Shown here: piece by piece, positions 1 through 7,901 of the stretch
Layout: every line of letters begins with the position of its first letter
Numbering within the stretch: the stretch's first letter is position 1
Origin: Providencia manganoxydans
GTDB taxonomy: Bacteria; Pseudomonadota; Gammaproteobacteria; Enterobacterales; Enterobacteriaceae
Direction: 5' to 3'
Length of the DNA stretch: 64,000 bases
NCBI RefSeq assembly: GCF_016618195.1
Contig: NZ_CP067099.1
Span: forward strand, 1,922,001 to 1,986,000
Program-made: the position numbers and the translations under genes
The notes under the pieces: model-generated
Told to the model about the DNA's origin: nothing
What the model saw: only the letters and a program-made list of their open reading frames with translations
Databases searched by the model: none

Positions 1-141
1 ATCAATATACTCTTTCAGGCCGCTGACAAACGTATTCGGTTTGTCGGCGGTCTTGAAATAAACGAGGAAAATCAATTTATTGATTTTCGACTGGTCACAC
101 GGAGCGGGAAAAAACTCGTTTTTATCCCACTTCGTCAATGA
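1..141 (+). CDS. C-terminal end of an unidentified protein (partial)
   Basis: Frame 1 is open from the window edge to a TGA at 139-141, giving about 46 residues that end in FIPLRQ. The stretch alternates charged and hydrophobic residues (for example RIRFVGGLEI) like a beta-rich domain. It stops 5 bp before the end of the opposing HdeD-like gene, a normal convergent spacing. The family is not recognised; chance openness over 46 codons cannot be excluded. Confidence 0.4.
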   Translation: MNILFQAADKRIRFVGGLEINEENQFIDFRLVTRSGKKLVFIPLRQ

Positions 142-146
142 CTACA

Positions 147-722
147 TTATTTGGCGTTTTTCTTGAGTGCACCCGCTAGCAAGAATAGGTTAAAAGAGCT
201 AAATAGTAACTCGATCCCGATAAATAATGTTAATAGGGTAATTGATGTTTGAGCGTTACCGCTAAGTAGCATGTAGGCAATGATAAAGTCTAAGATACCG
301 ATCAATATATTCATCATCCCCGCCGCTGAGCTAAATAACTTAGCACCAACAAAGAGACGGATTACCCCACCGATAATAAATAACACAGCTACAAATACCG
401 CAAGAAATAGCAAACTCTGTAGTGGATCAGTAATAAACGCATAACCTAAGATAAGATAGGCAATACCTGCGATTAAGCTAAAAAATACTGAAACATTGGC
501 ATACAGGCGGTTGAAAACAATATTCAAAATTACGGCAACGCCACTGATTAATAACATGACACCAATTAACGAGCTAAAAGCGATACCTGATACGATGGGA
601 TTAGTAATACAAACTACGCCCCCGACTAACAATAGCAAGGCAACTAGATAAATAATGGTTCTATGGCCCTTTAACTGTGATTCGGCAAGATTTTTGAGTT
701 GGTTCTGATTGAGATTAAGCAT
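147..722 (-). CDS. hdeD: HdeD/DUF308 family inner-membrane protein
   Basis: A 191-residue protein with a short hydrophilic N-terminus followed by six hydrophobic segments of about 20 residues (roughly 24-42, 48-68, 76-96, 104-125, 132-153 and 160-183). The six-helix layout and regular hairpins with Gly-rich turns are those of the HdeD/DUF308 family. E. coli HdeD is an inner-membrane protein linked to acid resistance at high cell density. The start is supported by a GGGAG ribosome site about 10 bp upstream. It is alone here, without the hdeAB periplasmic chaperone genes, so an acid-resistance role is only by family. The symbol denotes family membership. Confidence 0.75.
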   Translation of the reverse strand: MLNLNQNQLKNLAESQLKGHRTIIYLVALLLLVGGVVCITNPIVSGIAFSSLIGVMLLISGVAVILNIVFNRLYANVSVFFSLIAGIAYLILGYAFITDPLQSLLFLAVFVAVLFIIGGVIRLFVGAKLFSSAAGMMNILIGILDFIIAYMLLSGNAQTSITLLTLFIGIELLFSSFNLFLLAGALKKNAK

Positions 723-1098
723 AATAAATTACTCCCTTACATCAAATAAAGAGTGATTGAATAGGGTGATTAGAATTAATGCTAAAAATATAGACCATTA
801 GTAGGTAATTCAATAACTATTTCACAAAATTAATAAAAAATACCTATTGCTAATACTCGCTGTTATCGTTAAACATGACTAATTGAATCAATAAATGGCG
901 CATCTGTAGAATTATTGCTCTAGTTTAGAGTTTTATCTGTTGGGATTTGAACTGATTTGCGAAGGAAACCAAAATTCATGGTCAGTTTAAGATAGAGATA
1001 GATAGTTAATGTTTTTTGATTTAAATGGATAACTCAATTGTAGGAAAGCCAGAAGTATTAACTCACTGGCTTTGAGAAAGGAATATAAAGTTTGAAGG
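723..1098. other. Intergenic gap, no gene recognised
   Basis: AT-rich DNA between the start of the HdeD-like gene and the end of the isochorismatase-fold gene. It should hold the hdeD promoter. No convincing coding frame, hairpin or operator was seen; a 75-codon reading frame at its left side overlaps the downstream gene antisense and has no coding character. Confidence 0.5.
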
Positions 1099-1680
1099 CT
1101 ATTTAATCTTCCCTTGCAAAAATTCTGATAGTGAAGATATTGTGGCCATTCCTTGGAGTGCTTGTAAGCTTTGTTGATGTAATTCAAGGGTTGCTGCGGC
1201 ACAAAGTTCATCAATGACAGTTACTTGATAACCGAGGTCATGAGCCAAGCGGGCGCTACTCTGAATTGCCATTAATGTACTCACTCCTCCAAACAAGATG
1301 TGGTTAATATTATTTTCCTTTAACCAATGATCTAATTTATTGCCTGTAAAGGCACTAACACCTTTTTTTATCATAATCAGATCACGTAACTGGACATCTA
1401 ATTCGTTGACCCATTGACAACCTACACTACTGAGTTTTAATGCCCCCAATGCTTTTGCGCGATTAAACATTGGCGAGCCAGCAGGGATATCATGATAATC
1501 ATCCGCGAAGCCAACTTTGACCCAAATAATAGGAATATCGTTCTCGCGGGCATAAGCAGCTGCTTGATTAGATTTTTCAATCACATTACGTTCTTGAGTT
1601 TGTTGATAGCTGGTATTTGATAAACCATTTTTACCGACTATTTCTTCAATCAAGTCAATAATAATCAGAGCTTGTGACAT
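1099..1680 (-). CDS. Isochorismatase-fold hydrolase lacking the usual nucleophilic cysteine
   Basis: A 193-residue protein of the cysteine-hydrolase/isochorismatase superfamily (nicotinamidases, N-carbamoylsarcosine amidases, isochorismatases). It opens with the typical strand ALIIIDLIEEI, giving catalytic Asp9. Lys105 or Lys106 in the IKKGVSAF motif supplies the lysine. The motif that normally carries the nucleophilic Cys (family pattern GVxTxxCVxxTA) reads GVSTLMAIQSSARLA here, with Ala138 at the Cys position. EntB-type isochorismatases also lack this Cys, having Gly, so the protein may be active on a vinyl-ether substrate rather than an amide, or may be inactive. A GAAGGA ribosome site supports the start. 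It appears monocistronic. Confidence 0.75.
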   Translation of the reverse strand: MSQALIIIDLIEEIVGKNGLSNTSYQQTQERNVIEKSNQAAAYARENDIPIIWVKVGFADDYHDIPAGSPMFNRAKALGALKLSSVGCQWVNELDVQLRDLIMIKKGVSAFTGNKLDHWLKENNINHILFGGVSTLMAIQSSARLAHDLGYQVTVIDELCAAATLELHQQSLQALQGMATISSLSEFLQGKIK

Positions 1681-1768
1681 GTGTTTTCCTTCAGTGAATA
1701 CTTATTATCTAAATTTTAATCACCCAATGTGTAGGTATATCAACGTAGAAACATAAAGTATATCAACA

Positions 1769-3163
1769 TTAAGGTAAATCAATAATGAAACCCACACCTT
1801 TTTTCTCTAAGCCGTCGGTTACACGGATCACCGCATTAATTTTGGTTGCTAAATTTTGTACGATTGAAAGTCCAAGTCCACTACCAATTTCGGTTGTTCC
1901 AGGTACTCGATAAAAACGAGAGAAAATAAGTTGGCGACTTTCATCGGGTATTCCTCGTCCATTGTCCTGTACTGTGATCGTGGCTCCAAAAGGGGTTAAG
2001 TCCTTAATGGTTATTTTGATTTTACCTTTTTTATCACTATATTTAATCGCATTTTCTAGCAAATTAGTAAAAATGGTGCTTAAGGCTAGTTTATCGGTGG
2101 TAATTAGAACACTATTGGGACTTTGTAACTCAATATCAATGTTCTGGTTAATTGCATGTGGTACATGTAATGAGGTGATATGGGAAATTAATGCGGGTAA
2201 GTCGATGAGCTCTTTGTTTAAGGGAAAATCTTCAGCTTCTAAGCGTGCTAAATCAATCAGCTGGTGGGACAATGATGCTGCGTGATTTAATGTCGCCTGC
2301 ATATCTTTAATAATTTCTTCTTTTTCTTTTATATTTTGTATTTGCATGAGCAAATGGAGTTGAGCAATAACCGCGGCAATCGGAGTTCTTAACTCATGGG
2401 CAGCATCAGCCATAAAGCGTTTTTCACGTTGATTCGCAGAATCAACACGAGACATTAAATTATTAATTGCTGTAATAATAGGGCGAATTTCTTTGTATTG
2501 TTCTTTTACTGCTATTGGCGTTAGGTTACCGGGCTGACGGCTGGAAATAATGGTTGCCGCTTGCCTTAATGGCCGTAAGCTAAAATAAGCTGTAACAATG
2601 ATGGCAATCAGCATAAGACCTAAAATAAATAATAAGGGAATGGCTGTCCCTTCAGCCGGACTGCCGATTATCGATTTGCGATCAAAATAGGATTCACCTA
2701 AGATCACTTGGATAGTGTGTGTATTATTCCATGCAACAGTGAAATGCCATTCAGGGTATTGTTTTTTTAAATGTTCGAATGTCGTTTCAGCTGAAATATT
2801 AATCTCATCACTATTACGATAAAGGACATCACTTTTGCTATTGCGAACGACAACGAAAGGTTTATAAGATACCTCTAATCCATTCTCCATCGCATCGGTA
2901 TACATTTTTTGTAATGAGGTAGCGATTTGGTCAAAATATTCAGGATTGTTAGATACCGCACCTAGCGTATCCGCAAAACCCTGAGTCACTATTTTTTGTT
3001 GGCGATTAAAGTCATCGTCAATATCCGGTAGATAGAAAAATTGTAGCCAGCCAACAAATAGCGCCCACAATAAAACGACAGAGCTTATCTGTAAGAAAAA
3101 AGTATAGATAAAAAAGGATTTAACTTTCACTTGGTTGCGCTTCTTTTTTGAGTAAATAACCAA
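1769..3163 (-). CDS. Sensor histidine kinase of a QseC/PmrB-like two-component system
   Basis: A 464-residue inner-membrane kinase. Helices near residues 17-44 and 174-195 bracket a periplasmic sensor of about 130 residues. A HAMP-like linker follows, then a HisKA domain with phospho-acceptor His256 in AAHELRTPIA. The ATPase domain has the N box (Asn371 in NLLENAIKYS), the G1 box DNGRGIP near 400 and the G2 box GSGLGLSIV near 428, so it should be active. It overlaps the end of the regulator gene by 44 bp from the ATG used here. A GTG 11 codons in would shorten the overlap and is a possible alternative start. Signal unknown; the divergent MipA-like gene suggests an envelope stress. Confidence 0.85.
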   Translation of the reverse strand: MVIYSKKKRNQVKVKSFFIYTFFLQISSVVLLWALFVGWLQFFYLPDIDDDFNRQQKIVTQGFADTLGAVSNNPEYFDQIATSLQKMYTDAMENGLEVSYKPFVVVRNSKSDVLYRNSDEINISAETTFEHLKKQYPEWHFTVAWNNTHTIQVILGESYFDRKSIIGSPAEGTAIPLLFILGLMLIAIIVTAYFSLRPLRQAATIISSRQPGNLTPIAVKEQYKEIRPIITAINNLMSRVDSANQREKRFMADAAHELRTPIAAVIAQLHLLMQIQNIKEKEEIIKDMQATLNHAASLSHQLIDLARLEAEDFPLNKELIDLPALISHITSLHVPHAINQNIDIELQSPNSVLITTDKLALSTIFTNLLENAIKYSDKKGKIKITIKDLTPFGATITVQDNGRGIPDESRQLIFSRFYRVPGTTEIGSGLGLSIVQNLATKINAVIRVTDGLEKKGVGFIIDLP

Positions 3164-3797
3164 TACCGCGGATCGTGATAATGCGGTCTTTACCTATTTT
3201 ACGGCGTAAATTATGAATATGGACTTCGAGAGAATTGCTTTCAACTTTATCATCTAGCCCAAATAAGCGTTGTTCGAGATCGGCCTTACGCACCACATTA
3301 TCGGCATTTTTTACCAATTCATATAATAATTGATATTCTTTACCTGAAAGTAATAGTAATTGTTCATTCAGTGATACTTGATGGTTTAATGGGTTTAGTT
3401 GGAGGTTATCCAGTTGCCAAATTTCAGAGGAAAACCCAGCCATACGGCGGCTGACTGCTTTGACTCGAGAAATCAACTCAGGCATTGCAAATGGTTTAGT
3501 TAAAAAATCATCCGCACCGGAATCTAGGCTAGTTACCAAATTATCCATTTGATTACGAGCGGTTAGGATAATAATTGGAATTGACTGGCCCGAATTTCTC
3601 CAGGCGATTAATGCTTCATTGCCATCACCGTCAGGTAAGCCTAAATCTAATAACATCAAGTCGAAATTACGTGTATTTAATTGATGTTTTGCGTCAGAAA
3701 GTAATCGAACCCATAGCGGGTTAAAGCCAGCCAACTCTAAACCACGGCATAGCGCTTTGCCTAGTTGAAGATCATCTTCAACTAATAAGATATTCAT
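3120..3797 (-). CDS. OmpR-family response regulator, partner of the adjacent kinase
   Basis: A 225-residue regulator. The receiver domain (about 1-115) has the acidic pair Asp8/Asp9, phospho-acceptor Asp51 in LLLDLGLPDGDG, Thr79 and Lys101. The C-terminal winged-helix domain (about 125-220) ends with the typical SNSLEVHIHNLRRKIG and RGIGYLL motifs of the OmpR/PhoB group. It is closest in style to QseB, PmrA and TctD. An AGAGGTG ribosome site precedes the ATG. It is the first gene of the regulator-kinase operon and is transcribed away from the MipA-type gene, whose promoter is an obvious candidate target. Confidence 0.88.
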   Translation of the reverse strand: MNILLVEDDLQLGKALCRGLELAGFNPLWVRLLSDAKHQLNTRNFDLMLLDLGLPDGDGNEALIAWRNSGQSIPIIILTARNQMDNLVTSLDSGADDFLTKPFAMPELISRVKAVSRRMAGFSSEIWQLDNLQLNPLNHQVSLNEQLLLLSGKEYQLLYELVKNADNVVRKADLEQRLFGLDDKVESNSLEVHIHNLRRKIGKDRIITIRGIGYLLKKEAQPSES

Positions 3798-4115
3798 TTT
3801 ATCACCTCTATAGACCTAGAGCGCGGTATCAATAGGTAGTCATTTATTAACGATTATAATCGTCATGTTTTAATTTGTCGTACTTTTCATTTGTGGATAG
3901 AAACGATGTCTATTCGTGCCCGTCACACAGTTTTTCATCTTGTCAGCGCCTCACTAACTTATTGCTTAGCGGCATCTCGAATTATATAGAGGTTAACCCG
4001 ACAAAACTAATGGCGTCTTTAATAAATCCTTAAGGTTGGTTTAACCAATTTTTAAGGTAAGAAATATGAATAAGATTATTATCTTAGCACCTACTCAGTT
4101 ATTGGAATAAAGAAA
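3798..4115. other. Divergent intergenic region between the two-component system and the mipA-like gene
   Basis: Should contain promoters in both directions. The part from about 3895 to 3995 (ending with a CTCGAATTATATAGAG-like tail) resembles a degenerate copy of the dispersed palindromic repeat seen elsewhere in the window. No clear regulator direct repeat could be fixed by eye. Confidence 0.4.
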
Positions 4116-4358
4116 ATGAAATTAAAACTAATTGAGATCCCTATTTTTGTGATGGTTATTTCCATTGCGTCGGTTTTAGTCGGGAAAAATATTGAACATA
4201 CATCAAAAACATCACTATCAATGCTTTCATTGAAAGAAATTAATACCTGTAAAAGAGAGAAGCAGTGTATTACCACTGGAAAAATCACGGGTGGAATAAA
4301 AAGCGATCTTAACCCAATAAAAGAAATTAGAACTTTTATTCGTAAAAAAATATATTAA
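4116..4358 (+). CDS. Small hypothetical membrane-anchored protein
   Basis: 80 residues. The N-terminal 24 residues form a hydrophobic signal-anchor or signal sequence (IEIPIFVMVISIASVLVG). The rest is polar and basic, with two cysteines (CKREKQC) six residues apart. It lies 22 bp upstream of the MipA-like outer-membrane gene and in the same direction, so the two may be co-transcribed. The ribosome site is weak and no family is recognised; it may be a genuine small exported protein or a chance frame. Confidence 0.45.
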   Translation: MKLKLIEIPIFVMVISIASVLVGKNIEHTSKTSLSMLSLKEINTCKREKQCITTGKITGGIKSDLNPIKEIRTFIRKKIY

Positions 4359-4380
4359 TAAAATAATCTAGGATTTATTA

Positions 4381-5181
4381 ATGAAAAGATTGAAAACGGT
4401 AGCAACGATTGTTGTAGGGCTATTGCCGCTTAGTAGCTCTATGGCAGGAGAAAGTGTTTTGGTATTAGGTGGCGGAGCTTCTTTTATGCCAGCCTATGAA
4501 GGATCAAGTAAATATTTGTTTTCACCGCTGATTGATTTGAATTATGGGTACATTTCTGATGATTATGGTGTATTCAGCATAGGTTTAGAGGGGGTTGAGT
4601 GGGCAATAGGAATAACAGAAAGTCTGACTTTTTCTAGCCGAATCGGTTATGACGCAGGTCGTGATGAAAAAATTGGTATTTTGGGAAGTAAAAATGAAGA
4701 TCTCAAAGGAATGGGGGATCTTGATGGTTCAATGACCGTCGGTGCGGAAATTAATTACAGCATAAAGGATTACCAATTATACGCATCTGTTGATATGGCA
4801 ACCTCAGATCGTAAATATGGTGGTCGTGATATTGGTCGAACGGTGAATGTAGAGTTAGGTGGGATAGGCTACTATCAAATAAATGATAAGTGGGATGTTG
4901 AATATACGCTGGCTACCGTGTGGGGAAATAAAGCATATAATCAAGCCTATTTTGGTGTTTCTAAACAACAAGCTAATCGCTCACGTTTTAATGAGTACGA
5001 TGCAGGTAGTGGATTTAAAGATATTCATAGCGGCGCGATTTTAAATTATAACGTCAATGAAAATATGATCCTTTATACCGGCATTGGCGCTTATTACCTT
5101 GTTGGCGATGCAGCAAAAAGTTCGCTCACTGAACAACGTTTAGGCTGGGTAGGTCTAGGCGGTATTAGGTATACATTTTAG
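4381..5181 (+). CDS. MipA/OmpV family outer-membrane protein
   Basis: 266 residues. A cleavable signal peptide ends at SSSMA (about residue 22). The mature part is rich in alternating aromatic and polar strands and ends in the outer-membrane signature RYTF with terminal Phe. The opening motif LVLGGGASFMPAYEGSSKY is typical of MipA/OmpV proteins, where the segment PxYxGS is conserved. E. coli MipA scaffolds peptidoglycan enzymes (MltA, PBP1B); many paralogues respond to osmolarity or antibiotics. It is divergent from a two-component system, which suggests it is regulated by that system. Confidence 0.85.
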   Translation: MKRLKTVATIVVGLLPLSSSMAGESVLVLGGGASFMPAYEGSSKYLFSPLIDLNYGYISDDYGVFSIGLEGVEWAIGITESLTFSSRIGYDAGRDEKIGILGSKNEDLKGMGDLDGSMTVGAEINYSIKDYQLYASVDMATSDRKYGGRDIGRTVNVELGGIGYYQINDKWDVEYTLATVWGNKAYNQAYFGVSKQQANRSRFNEYDAGSGFKDIHSGAILNYNVNENMILYTGIGAYYLVGDAAKSSLTEQRLGWVGLGGIRYTF

Positions 5182-5212
5182 ACTATCATTATAATTTAAA
5201 GCATCTATTGAT

Positions 5213-5255
5213 AATGAAAGGAATGTTGAGTTAATGACCTCACATTCCTTTCATT
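5213..5255. terminator. Bidirectional terminator between mipA-like and dinI-like genes
   Basis: Long hairpin: the left arm AATGAAAGGAATGT(T)GAG pairs with the right arm CTCACATTCCTTTCATT, around an 8-base loop. It sits between two convergent genes. Confidence 0.75.
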
Positions 5256-5272
5256 GGTATTGAATGTGTGGG

Positions 5273-5533
5273 CTATTCCTCTGGATTTTGTTCAGGGATC
5301 CAGCCATCATCCATCCAAATTTCTTCTAATATTTCTTCAATGCGAACTTTATCTTGCGCTAATTTAGTTCCTGAAATATTAATGCGTTGACCTGAACTAA
5401 AACCAACGCGAGTGACCATATCGGGATATTGCGGACTAAGCTTCCGTGCGACTTCAGCCTCTAGAGCTTGCAGCATCACATCACTTGGTTTTTGTGGTGC
5501 ATTTTTATCAAATAAAATTTCAATGCGTAACAT
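5273..5533 (-). CDS. dinI: DinI-like SOS-response protein
   Basis: 86 residues from the ATG at 5533. The fold signature is that of the DinI family: an N-terminal strand LRIEILFDKN, a helix with LEAEVARKLSPQYP, a central VGFSSGQRINISG strand and a C-terminal acidic helix RIEEILEEIWMDDGW. DinI modulates RecA filament stability and LexA/UmuD co-cleavage. A GTG two codons upstream is an alternative start, but GAGGTG is better read as the ribosome site for the ATG. A LexA box lies 19 bp upstream. Whether it is the dinI orthologue or a paralogue (DinI-like, as on some plasmids and phages) cannot be told by eye. Confidence 0.8.
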   Translation of the reverse strand: MLRIEILFDKNAPQKPSDVMLQALEAEVARKLSPQYPDMVTRVGFSSGQRINISGTKLAQDKVRIEEILEEIWMDDGWIPEQNPEE

Positions 5534-5551
5534 ATTCACCTCAACTCAATA

Positions 5552-5567
5552 CTGTATTGATATACAG
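5552..5567 (-). promoter_or_regulatory. LexA (SOS) box upstream of the dinI-like gene
   Basis: CTGTATTGATATACAG matches the LexA consensus CTGT-N8-ACAG perfectly in both half-sites, with an AT-rich core. It begins 19 bp upstream of the chosen ATG, the expected place for repression of an SOS gene. Confidence 0.88.
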
Positions 5568-5794
5568 TATTTTTAAATTGAGTGAGGGATAAAGTCAATA
5601 TCTGGATGATAATATTTTTTATAATTTGAAAGGCATCTAAAATATAATGGAGGGGCTGTTAATTTATTTAATTAAAAACAGTAAGTTAAGATATTGGCTT
5701 GTTGATGAGATTAAAAAAAACCAGTTGCTAGCTGATTGGGTTTGGGTATGCTAACCATCATTATTTAACGAAATAAGAATGGGTTTAGCACGTA

Positions 5795-6328
5795 ATGTTG
5801 ATAGTAAAAAGACTGAGTAGTAAAGATACGTTAGAAATAGCCAATATCAATCACCTCTATGATTCAGCATTTCCAGCTTATGAAAAAAGAAGTTTTCAAG
5901 GGCGGCAATTGATCCTTAATCATCAAGATTATTATTTATACTATTTTACTGAGAACGAGGTATTTATAGGTTTTGTTGAGTGCTGGAAAATTAATGATTT
6001 TTATTATGTTGAGCACTTTGCCATATCTTCTAATCTACGAGGTAATGGATATGGGCAAAAAATATTGCAACTCCTGAGTAAGCAAGTGAACAATATTATT
6101 TTAGAAATCGACCCTGTTATAGATGAAATAAGCCGAAAAAGATTACGTTTTTATCAGCACTGTGGTTTTAAGCAAAATGAGTATCAGCATTTTCATCCAA
6201 GTTACCATACCGAGTTTGCACCACATCAATTAGAGGTTTTGAGCTTTCCAACCACTATTGATTGGCAAGTTTACCAACAATTTAATCAAAAACTTGCCGA
6301 TGTGGTGATGGATCCTGCATTGCTATAG
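5795..6328 (+). CDS. GNAT family N-acetyltransferase
   Basis: 177 residues. The acetyl-CoA-binding motif A is clear: EHFAISSNLRGNGYGQKIL (about residues 73-91), with the R/Q-x-x-G-x-G/A pattern. Flanking strands are VFIGFVECWKI and IILEIDP, followed by RRLRFYQHCGFK-like motif B (FYxxxGF). The substrate is unknown. A GGG ribosome site is weak. It faces a second, shorter GNAT gene convergently; the two are not close relatives. Confidence 0.75.
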   Translation: MLIVKRLSSKDTLEIANINHLYDSAFPAYEKRSFQGRQLILNHQDYYLYYFTENEVFIGFVECWKINDFYYVEHFAISSNLRGNGYGQKILQLLSKQVNNIILEIDPVIDEISRKRLRFYQHCGFKQNEYQHFHPSYHTEFAPHQLEVLSFPTTIDWQVYQQFNQKLADVVMDPALL

Positions 6329-6353
6329 CAATAATAATCGGTCTATTGGTGAA

Positions 6354-6773
6354 TTAATCTATTAATTTGCAGACATAAATTAATTCAGGATCATCGTCAT
6401 CAAGGTTTTCAATGACTCCACTAGCTAAAAATTGTGTATGATTTAACAAGGCTTGCATAGCTGTATTAGATTGATTAGTGGAGGTAAATAGTTTGCTAGT
6501 TGTGCAAATGAGTTTGAGCTGATTAATCAGCTCAACGCCTAAACCAAGACGCCGAAATTGCTTGCTCACCATCAACATCTCAATAAATCCAAAATCAAAA
6601 AAGTGATAATGCAAAACAGCATAAGCATAAATTTGTGTTTCTTGTTCAATTAAATAACAATTTTTATCTGCTACCCACTGAGCAATTTTTAGTGCACGTT
6701 CGTGGGTTTTTATACTGTCAATCTCAATTAAGCCATCAATATCTTGTGGAGTTGCAAGGCGGAAGTGATTCAA
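6354..6773 (-). CDS. GNAT family N-acetyltransferase (short)
   Basis: 139 residues. A single GNAT domain with motif A in EMLMVSKQFRRLGLGVELI (about 65-83). The C-terminal FLASGVIENLDDDDPELIYVCKL segment resembles small GNATs that act on amino acids or metabolites. The start is preceded by a short AGGAAC ribosome site. No partner gene is evident, and the substrate is unknown. Confidence 0.7.
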   Translation of the reverse strand: MNHFRLATPQDIDGLIEIDSIKTHERALKIAQWVADKNCYLIEQETQIYAYAVLHYHFFDFGFIEMLMVSKQFRRLGLGVELINQLKLICTTSKLFTSTNQSNTAMQALLNHTQFLASGVIENLDDDDPELIYVCKLID

Positions 6774-6911
6774 AACAAGTTCCTATTGATAAAGTAACGC
6801 GATATCAGCCAACAAAGACTGAAATTTGTGTAAATATAGCTAAATAGAATATTTGAGTATGATGAATAATGATAGTGTGCATAGGATAAAAATAAATTTA
6901 TTGGGGCTGTT

Positions 6912-7031
6912 ATGAATCTATTTAACCAAGTTCTTAATAGTAAAAAGGTAGGATGGTTAATCACCATTATTGGTATCTATTTTACTGGTTTCCCAGCAGA
7001 AGATAAAAATCAACAAGATGAACGCAAGTAA
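6912..7031 (+). CDS. Possible 39-residue small membrane protein
   Basis: ATG at 6912 to TAA at 7029-7031 encodes MNLFNQVLNSKKVGWL, then a hydrophobic run ITIIGIYFTGF and an acidic/polar tail EDKNQQDERK. A TTGGGG ribosome-like site precedes the ATG by about 6 bp. The pattern (short polar start, one membrane span, charged tail) is that of many enterobacterial small membrane proteins. No homologue is recognised. Confidence 0.4.
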   Translation: MNLFNQVLNSKKVGWLITIIGIYFTGFPAEDKNQQDERK

Positions 7032-7113
7032 GAGAATAGCGTATCTAAAAACGCAGTTGATGATTAATTATACTTATTCATATAATAACTCCATATAAAC
7101 GAGGGAGTTAACC

Positions 7114-7848
7114 ATGTCACAAAATATTTATGATAATCCACAGTTCTTTGCCGGTTATGCAACGTTACCTCGCTCTATTCATGGCTTAGCAGGTGCGCCA
7201 GAGTGGGAAAAAATGCAACAATTACTCCCCTCTCTTTCAGCTAAAAACGTGCTTGACCTTGGTTGTGGCTATGGGTGGTTTTGCCGATGGGCGGGTGTGC
7301 AACAGGCAAAATCGGTTACTGGACTTGATTTATCCAGTAAAATGTTAGCAAGAGCGATCGAGCTTACTCAAGATGATAATATAGTTTATCAACAAGCCGA
7401 TTTAGAAACACTTTCGTTAGCTAAACAACAATTTGATTTAGTATATAGCTCGCTGACACTACATTATATCGTAAATATTTCATCTTTAATTTCAACTGTT
7501 TTCCAGTCACTTAAACCTGGCGGCCAGTTTGTATTTTCTGCTGAACATCCTATTTTTACTGCGGCTATCCATCAAGGTTGGTGTGTTGACAATGAAGGAT
7601 ATAAATCATGGCCTGTAAATCAATATCAGATAGAAGGTGATAGAAGGATGGACTGGTTTGCGGAAGGGGTAATAAAACAGCATCGTAAGTTATCCAGTTG
7701 GATAAATATGTTGGTTAAAACTGGTTTTGAAATCATTGAAATAGATGAGTGGGGGCCTACAGCTGCGCAAATTGCAGAAAATCCGTTACTTGAAGAAGAG
7801 CAAGAACGGCCAATGTTGTTTCTATTAAGTGTACGTAAACCACTTTAA
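7114..7848 (+). CDS. Class I SAM-dependent methyltransferase
   Basis: 244 residues. A Methyltransf_11/25-type domain: motif I NVLDLGCGYGWF (about 46-56), an acidic end-of-strand-2 residue in VTGLDLSSKML, motif II-like QADLETLSL and post-motif FDLVYSSLTLHYI, then LKPGGQFVFSAEHPIF. Substrate not predictable; the family includes small-molecule and quinone methylases. A GAGGGAG ribosome site supports the start. It appears to be a single-gene unit with its own terminator. Confidence 0.8.
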   Translation: MSQNIYDNPQFFAGYATLPRSIHGLAGAPEWEKMQQLLPSLSAKNVLDLGCGYGWFCRWAGVQQAKSVTGLDLSSKMLARAIELTQDDNIVYQQADLETLSLAKQQFDLVYSSLTLHYIVNISSLISTVFQSLKPGGQFVFSAEHPIFTAAIHQGWCVDNEGYKSWPVNQYQIEGDRRMDWFAEGVIKQHRKLSSWINMLVKTGFEIIEIDEWGPTAAQIAENPLLEEEQERPMLFLLSVRKPL

Positions 7849-7860
7849 ACTGATCATCAG

Positions 7861-7901
7861 ATAGAAGCTTTAGCATATAAGGGGTTGAGCTTCTATTTTT
7901 T
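7861..7901 (+). terminator. Rho-independent terminator after the methyltransferase gene
   Basis: Arms ATAGAAGCT and AGCTTCTAT followed by a run of Ts on the plus strand. It overlaps the last codons of the opposing DedA-like gene. Confidence 0.6.

Noticed and set aside
987-1214. 75-codon minus-strand reading frame overlapping the isochorismatase-fold gene end
   Set aside because: Out of frame with a well-supported gene and without a ribosome site or domain.
4091-4288. 65-codon minus-strand frame opposite the small gene at 4116
   Set aside because: Antisense to a better candidate with a signal sequence; no ribosome site.
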